This document shows, piece after piece, positions 59,240-64,000 of a DNA stretch of 64,000 nucleotides. Source of the stretch: Ensifer sp. LCM 4579 (GTDB lineage: Bacteria; Pseudomonadota; Alphaproteobacteria; Rhizobiales; Rhizobiaceae); contig NZ_MDDV01000057.1 in the NCBI RefSeq assembly GCF_001854885.1, forward strand, positions 38,943 through 102,942, read 5' to 3'. The first letter of the stretch is position 1. The number at the start of each line of letters is the position of its first letter. The notes under the pieces were generated by a model, which was not told the DNA's origin, made no database searches, and saw only the letters and a program-made list of their open reading frames with translations. The position numbers and the translations under genes were made by a program.

Positions 59240-60139
59240 TTACTTGTCCAGCCCCGCTTCTTTCGCAAACGCCTTCAGCGACTTCAGCCCGAGCGACTGG
59301 TATTCGAACGGGTTGCGCACCGCCGAATCCTGTTCGGCCTCGATCACCAGCCAGCCGTCATAGCCGTGCTCGGCGGCGATTTTCAGCACCGGCAGGAAGT
59401 CGACGCCGCCCTCGGCGTCACCGGGCACGGTGAAGACGCCGCGCCGCACCCCTTCGAGGAAGGAGAGCCCTTCGCTCTCGACCACCTTGCGGACGGCCGG
59501 GCGGACGTTCTTGCAGTGGATGTGGCGGACGCGATTCATGTATTTGCGCGCCAATTCCGCCGGATCGGAACCGCCGAACCAGGCATGGCCGGTGTCCAAG
59601 AGAAGTTTGGTCGCAGGACCCGTGTGCTGCATCAGAAGGTCGATCTCCTCGCCGGTCTGGACGATCGTGCCCATGTGGTGATGATAGACGAGGTCGATGC
59701 CCTGGGCGGCGCAATATTGTGCGACCGCCTCGAGGTCGGCGCCGAACTTCTGCCATTGCTCGTTCGGCAGCACCGGCTTGTCCTCGACGAGGGACTTCGT
59801 GTCGTCGCCATGGATCGCGTTCGAAGTCTCGCAGACGATCGCCACCTTGCAGCCATTGTGCTTCAGGAGGTCGAGATGCGGCTGTATCGCCTTCTTTTCG
59901 GTCTCGACGTCATGAGTGAGCAGATTGGTGGAGTGCCAGCCGGACACGAAAACGAGGTCGTAGGAGGCGAGCTTCTGCTTCAATTCCTCTGGATCGGAGG
60001 GCATCTTGTGGCCCTTCTCGATGCCGTCGAAGCCGATCTTCTGGCAGTCGGAAAGGCAATCTTCGAGCGTCAGATGTGCGCCGATCGAGTGGTCGTCGTC
60101 ATTGCTCCAGGCAATCGGGTTGGTTCCGTAGCGGATCAT
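59240..60139 (-). CDS. iolE: myo-Inosose-2 dehydratase
   Basis: 299-residue AP-endonuclease-2-like TIM barrel. It dehydrates 2-keto-myo-inositol. The start [20 protein letters not shown] is the family's own; the ATG at 60157 adds six residues. [19 protein letters not shown] and [20 protein letters not shown] give the metal-binding His/Glu/Asp. The gene is bracketed by two inverted repeat elements. Confidence 0.97.
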   Translation of the reverse strand: MIRYGTNPIAWSNDDDHSIGAHLTLEDCLSDCQKIGFDGIEKGHKMPSDPEELKQKLASYDLVFVSGWHSTNLLTHDVETEKKAIQPHLDLLKHNGCKVAIVCETSNAIHGDDTKSLVEDKPVLPNEQWQKFGADLEAVAQYCAAQGIDLVYHHHMGTIVQTGEEIDLLMQHTGPATKLLLDTGHAWFGGSDPAELARKYMNRVRHIHCKNVRPAVRKVVESEGLSFLEGVRRGVFTVPGDAEGGVDFLPVLKIAAEHGYDGWLVIEAEQDSAVRNPFEYQSLGLKSLKAFAKEAGLDK

Positions 60140-60213
60140 GGTTCTTCGTTTTCCCATTGCATCATCCGCGTCGGGCGGATGGTTCGTTGTCCGTGTTTAG
60201 TGGGGCGGAGCAG

Positions 60214-60381
60214 CCCCTCATCCGGCTGCCCGTCCTCCGCAGCAGCTGCGCTGCAGCTGCGGAGGGTGGACCGCCACCTTCTCCCCGCTTGCGGGGAGAA
60301 GGGATATGCCGCGGTCTCCGCAGTCCCCTCCCTGCGTGCGGTGAAAGGAGCTAGTCCTCGGGTTGAACCTGAGGAGAGGGG
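60214..60381. repeat. Multi-hairpin element between iolD and iolE (copy B)
   Basis: 168 bp. Read on the minus strand it aligns with copy A: CCCCTCTCCTCAGGTTCAAC at one end, CTTCTCCCCGC...GCGGGGAGAAG in the middle, GCAGCCGGATGAGGGG at the other end. It has an extra CTCCGCAGC...GCTGCGGAG palindrome absent from copy A. Confidence 0.88.
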
Positions 60382-60394
60382 TCATTGCCTATGG

Positions 60395-62248
60395 TTAGCC
60401 GAAGCGCTGCGACTGGAGGGCCTTCTCGTAGCCTTCGCGCGCCGTTTTCACTTGCTCGCGCTCCGAAACTTCCGGAACCGCCACGTCCCACCAGTGGCCG
60501 CCGGCTTCGGTCGTGATCAGCGGGTCCGTGTCGATGACGATCAAGGTCGTACGCTTTTCACTGGCGGTTTCCGCAAGCGCTGCTTCCAGATCCGGGATCG
60601 AGCCGACCTTGCGGGTGACGGCGCCCATTGCGGCGGCATGCGCGGCAAAATCGATCTGCGGCAGTTCCACGTGGTGCGTGTCCTTAAGCAGATTGTTGAA
60701 GTTTGCGCCGCCGGTTTCCATCTGCAGTCGGTTGATGCAGCCGTAGCCGGCATTGTCCAGGAGCACGATCGTGAATTTCGCCCCGAGCATGATCGAGGAG
60801 GCAATCTCAGAGTTCAGCATCATGTAGCTGCCGTCGCCGACCATGACGATCACGTCGCGCTCGGGCCTTGCGAGCGCGACACCGAGACCGCCTGCAATCT
60901 CGTATCCCATTGTCGAGAAGCCGTATTCCAGGTGGTAGCCGCCGGGCTCTTCCGCCTGCCAGAGCTTGTGCAACTCGCCGGGCAGCCCGCCGGCCGCGCA
61001 GACGAGCGTCGTCTTCGGGCCGCCGCGGGCGCGTTGCACGGCGCCGATCACCTGGGCGTCCGAGGGCAGGGCCGCATTGGTGGTTGCCGTCGCCTTGTCG
61101 GCGGCCTCCATCCACTCTGCCTTCGCCGCCTCGGCCTTTTCGGTCCAGGCGGTCTCGGCCTTGTGTTCGCCGAGCCCCGCCGAGATCCGGGCGAGCCCGA
61201 CGCGCGCGTCTGAGATCAACGGCAGGCCGTCGTGCTTGCCGGCATCGAAGGGCTGAACGTTCAGGCCGACGATCTTCAGTTCGTCATTCTTGAAAAGCGC
61301 CCAGGAACCGGTGGTGAAGTCCTGAAGTCGCGAGCCGACGGCAAGCACCACATCGGTCTCTTCCGCGAGCCTGTTGGACGCGGAGGTTCCCGTGACGCCG
61401 ACCGAACCCATATTGAGCGGATGCGAATGCGGCAGCGACGACTTGCCGGCCTGCGTCTCGACCACCGGAATGCCGTGCTTCTCCGCGAAGGCGGCAAGCT
61501 CCACGCTCGCCTCCGAATAGAGAACGCCGCCGCCGGCGACGATGATCGGCTTCTTCGCGTGCTTCAGCGTCGCGATCGCCGCCGCGAGCTCGTCGGAATC
61601 GGGCTCGATCCGGCGCGGCACCCAGACCTTCTCGTCGAAGAAGGATTCCGGGTAGTCATAGGCCTCCGCCTGGACGTCCTGGCAGAGCGACAGCGTCACC
61701 GGACCGCAGTCGGCCGGGTCGGTCAGAACCTGCATGGCACGACGAAGCGCCGGTATGATCTGCTCGGGCCGGGTGATGCGGTCGAAATAGCGCGAGACCG
61801 GACGGAAGCAGTCATTCGCCGATATTGTGCCGTCGCCGAAGCTTTCGACCTGCTGCAGCACCGGATCGGGTCGGCGATTGGCGAAGACGTCGCCGGGCAG
61901 GAACAGGACGGGCAGACGGTTGACATGGGCAAGCGCTGCCGCAGTCACCATGTTGAGCGCGCCCGGACCGATCGAGGTCGTGCACGCCATGAAGCGGCGC
62001 CGGAAACTCGCCTTGGCGAAAGCGATGGCCGCATTGGCCATGCCCTGTTCGTTCTGGGCGCGGTAGGTCGGCAGGGTTTCGCGCACGGCATAGAGCGCCT
62101 CGCCGACACCGGCGACGTTGCCGTGGCCGAAGATGGCGAAGACGCCGCCGAAGATCGGCACGCGTTCGCCGTCGATCACCGTCATCTGTCGCGTGAGGAA
62201 CCGCGCCACGGCCTGTGCCATGGTCAGGCGCACGGTTTTCTGACTCAT
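60395..62248 (-). CDS. iolD: 3D-(3,5/4)-trihydroxycyclohexane-1,2-dione acylhydrolase
   Basis: 617-residue ThDP enzyme that opens the ring of the dehydrated inosose. The N-terminal TPP-Pyr domain (VFAIFGHGNVAGVGEAL), the central NAD/TPP-independent domain (AEETDVVLAVGSRLQDF) and the C-terminal TPP-PP domain (VIVMVGDGSYMMLNSEIAS with GDGS...N metal motif) are present. It starts 126 bases after iolC. Confidence 0.97.
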   Translation of the reverse strand: MSQKTVRLTMAQAVARFLTRQMTVIDGERVPIFGGVFAIFGHGNVAGVGEALYAVRETLPTYRAQNEQGMANAAIAFAKASFRRRFMACTTSIGPGALNMVTAAALAHVNRLPVLFLPGDVFANRRPDPVLQQVESFGDGTISANDCFRPVSRYFDRITRPEQIIPALRRAMQVLTDPADCGPVTLSLCQDVQAEAYDYPESFFDEKVWVPRRIEPDSDELAAAIATLKHAKKPIIVAGGGVLYSEASVELAAFAEKHGIPVVETQAGKSSLPHSHPLNMGSVGVTGTSASNRLAEETDVVLAVGSRLQDFTTGSWALFKNDELKIVGLNVQPFDAGKHDGLPLISDARVGLARISAGLGEHKAETAWTEKAEAAKAEWMEAADKATATTNAALPSDAQVIGAVQRARGGPKTTLVCAAGGLPGELHKLWQAEEPGGYHLEYGFSTMGYEIAGGLGVALARPERDVIVMVGDGSYMMLNSEIASSIMLGAKFTIVLLDNAGYGCINRLQMETGGANFNNLLKDTHHVELPQIDFAAHAAAMGAVTRKVGSIPDLEAALAETASEKRTTLIVIDTDPLITTEAGGHWWDVAVPEVSEREQVKTAREGYEKALQSQRFG

Positions 62249-62374
62249 TTCTGTTTCCTCCTGGTGCGAAGTCTTGGCTTCGCCCCTTTCGCTTGATGCC
62301 CCCGCAGGCTTGGACTCTCAAGAGTTGGAGCGAGATTCCGGCTGAAGTCAGCCGCGCTCCATTCCTCGTCTCGC

Positions 62375-64000
62375 CTATGCGGCCTTTGTCTCACCCAATT
62401 TCAGCCATAGATCGACCAACGCCTTGAATTTCGCGGCCATGTCGGCGACGGCCTGTTCGTCAGTCATCGATCCGGTGAGCCAAGCCTTGGCGGCATCGGC
62501 GAAGATCGTCCGGCCGACCGCAAAGCCCTTTACCGTCGCGGACGTCCTGGCGGCGGCAAAGCCGTCCTTCAGGATTTCGTAGGACGCCTCGAGTCCGAGG
62601 AGGACGACCCCGCGGCAGAGCGGATCGCGCGTCTCGATTACTGCGTCGATGGCAGCCCAGGCGCCGCGACTCGCCTGCGGCTCCAGCTTCCACCAATCGG
62701 GCTTCAGCCCCGCATCATAAAGCTCGTTGAGCGCCCGCGGAACGGTCTGGTCGTCGAGCGGTCCATGTTTGCTGGCGATGATCTCGATCAGGATTTCGCG
62801 GCCGACCTTGCGCGCCGCTTCGAATGCCGACCGCAGCTTGGCGATCTGGGTAGCCTTCAGCTCGGCCGGATCGTCCGGATGGAAGAAGGAAAGCACCTTG
62901 ATGCAATGGTCGACGGGCCAGTCGATGAGGCGGCTGCCGAGGTCCTGGCTGAATTCGAATTGCAGCGGCCGTGAGCCGGGAAGTTCGATGGGCTTGGCGA
63001 TCCAGAAGTCGCGATGGACGCCGGCGGCGAAAAGTGCGTCGCGACCGTATTTATCGTCGATCAGCATGCCGAAGCCGGGGCGGCCGCCGGCGACTTCCGC
63101 AGCGGCCTTGACGGCCAGTGCCTTGAAGGCCGGAATACGCCCCAGGAGTTCCGCATCTCCTTTGGCCATGTCCTCCAACTGGCTGCGGTGGTCAATGGCG
63201 AGCGCCATCAGAAGCGGGATCTCGCGCCGGCGCGTCGTTGCCCAGTGAACGTGGTTGATCGCCTCGTCCTTGCGCAACGCTTTTTCCTTGCTGCCGTGCT
63301 CGAGGAAATATTGCAGCTCGATCCAGGTCGGGATTTCCGGCGCACACAGCAGGCGCGACACCGCGAAGGCGCCGCAGGCATTCGCCCAGGTGGCGGAGGT
63401 CGTATGCGGCTCGCCGGTAAGCCAGCCGCGCAGAAAGCCGGACATGAAGGCGTCACCGGCGCCAAGCACATTGTAGACTTCGATCGGAAAGCCCTTGCCG
63501 ACGATGCCGTCTTCGAGATCGTCCGAAATCGGCCCGTCATAGACGATGCAGCCCATTGGGCCGCGCTTCAGGACGATCGTGGCGTCCGAGAGCGAGCGGA
63601 TGGTCTTCAGCGCCTGGAGCAGATCGTTCTCGCCCGACGCAATCAGAACCTCCTCCTCCGTACCGACGATGAGGTCGCAATCGCCAAGCACGGTCTTCAG
63701 ATGCGCCGAGACGCGATCCGAAGCGATGTAGCGGCTCTCGCCCGCATCATGGCCGGCAAGGCCCCAGAGGTTGGGGCGATAATCGATGTCGAAGACGATG
63801 CGGGCGCCGTTTTCCTTGGCGATGCGCATTGCCTTGCGCTGGGCGGCATCCGTATTCGGTTTGGAGAAATGCGTGCCGGTGACGAGGATCGCGCGGGCGG
63901 AGCGGATGAAATCCTCGGAAATGTCGTCTTCTGAGAGCGCGTTATCTGCGCAATTGTCGCGGTAGAAGAGCAGCGGGAACGATTTCTCGTTTTCGACAGC
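62375..64000 (-). CDS. iolC: 5-dehydro-2-deoxygluconokinase fused to DUF2090, 5' end outside window
   Basis: 541 codons are visible, and the frame is open to base 64000; the true start lies beyond the window. A PfkB-type sugar kinase (ILVTGTHFSKPNTDAAQ, GAGDAFMSGFLRGWL with catalytic Asp) is fused to a DUF2090 aldolase-like TIM-barrel domain in the last 300 residues (IPLLMALAIDHRSQLEDMA). The kinase phosphorylates 5-dehydro-2-deoxygluconate; DUF2090 may split the product, as proposed for such fusions in rhizobia. First gene of iolCDEB here. Confidence 0.95.
   Translation of the reverse strand, partial: AVENEKSFPLLFYRDNCADNALSEDDISEDFIRSARAILVTGTHFSKPNTDAAQRKAMRIAKENGARIVFDIDYRPNLWGLAGHDAGESRYIASDRVSAHLKTVLGDCDLIVGTEEEVLIASGENDLLQALKTIRSLSDATIVLKRGPMGCIVYDGPISDDLEDGIVGKGFPIEVYNVLGAGDAFMSGFLRGWLTGEPHTTSATWANACGAFAVSRLLCAPEIPTWIELQYFLEHGSKEKALRKDEAINHVHWATTRRREIPLLMALAIDHRSQLEDMAKGDAELLGRIPAFKALAVKAAAEVAGGRPGFGMLIDDKYGRDALFAAGVHRDFWIAKPIELPGSRPLQFEFSQDLGSRLIDWPVDHCIKVLSFFHPDDPAELKATQIAKLRSAFEAARKVGREILIEIIASKHGPLDDQTVPRALNELYDAGLKPDWWKLEPQASRGAWAAIDAVIETRDPLCRGVVLLGLEASYEILKDGFAAARTSATVKGFAVGRTIFADAAKAWLTGSMTDEQAVADMAAKFKALVDLWLKLGETKAA

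Noticed and set aside
58264-64000. Inositol operon as a novel pathway
   Set aside because: Standard iolCDEB order with normal motifs; only the repeats within it are unusual.

Overview
The window is a 64 kb piece of an alphaproteobacterial chromosome, most probably Sinorhizobium/Ensifer. The basis is high G+C coding sequence, a rhizobial PmtA-type phosphatidylethanolamine N-methyltransferase, an iolCDEB inositol operon, a ugpBAEC-type operon and many short palindromic mosaic repeats of the rhizobial RIME type. Genus assignment is inference from gene content, not from a database match. I see no rRNA, tRNA, CRISPR array, prophage or transposase gene; most of the window is core or lightly accessory chromosome.

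Layout. 1-8.2 kb: end of pheT, an Lrp-type regulator divergent from an aromatic aminotransferase, a YitT membrane protein, an ArsC/Spx-like protein, a YbaK deacylase, a MarR regulator divergent from a glutathione transferase, and an M29 aminopeptidase. 8.2-20.3 kb: a MarR remnant, xseA, an EamA remnant, an oxidoreductase, two aldo/keto reductases, a LysR regulator, small exported or NTF2-like proteins, guaA, mtnN with a thioesterase, and a GNAT protein. 20.3-27 kb: an iron-related envelope cluster on the minus strand (imelysin, di-heme oxidoreductase, second imelysin, CorA-type transporter, DUF1513 protein). 27-40 kb: housekeeping genes (RsmB-type methyltransferase, RlpA, queG, uppP, pyrF, pmtA, dnaN, rsmI, YraN). 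40-48.3 kb: a ugpBAEC-type ABC transporter operon ending in an endonuclease/exonuclease/phosphatase-family gene, then gshB and yifB/comM. 48.3-58.1 kb: a frameshifted racemase gene, cysK, LysE and EamA exporters, a second Lrp regulator, dut, prfC, an XRE regulator, an epimerase and a GFA protein. 58.2-64 kb: the inositol operon iolC-iolD-iolE-iolB on the minus strand, with iolC cut by the window edge.

The most unusual feature is the density and placement of palindromic elements. A RIME-like family recurs at least nine times. A second class, with long terminal inverted repeats rich in CCCC/GGGG, sits inside the di-heme oxidoreductase reading frame without breaking it, and between corA and the Tat signal of the DUF1513 gene. 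A third class occurs as two inverted copies bracketing iolE within the iol operon. One RIME copy also supplies the C-terminal codons of an M15-like gene. These elements therefore appear to be reshaping protein ends and operon spacing as well as filling intergenic space.

Candidate regulatory sites seen directly: GCAA/TTGC palindromes between lrp and the aminotransferase, paired ATGCAnnnnCAT motifs between marR and gst, a PHO-box-like repeat upstream of ugpB, and a perfect 7-bp inverted repeat upstream of the second lrp gene.
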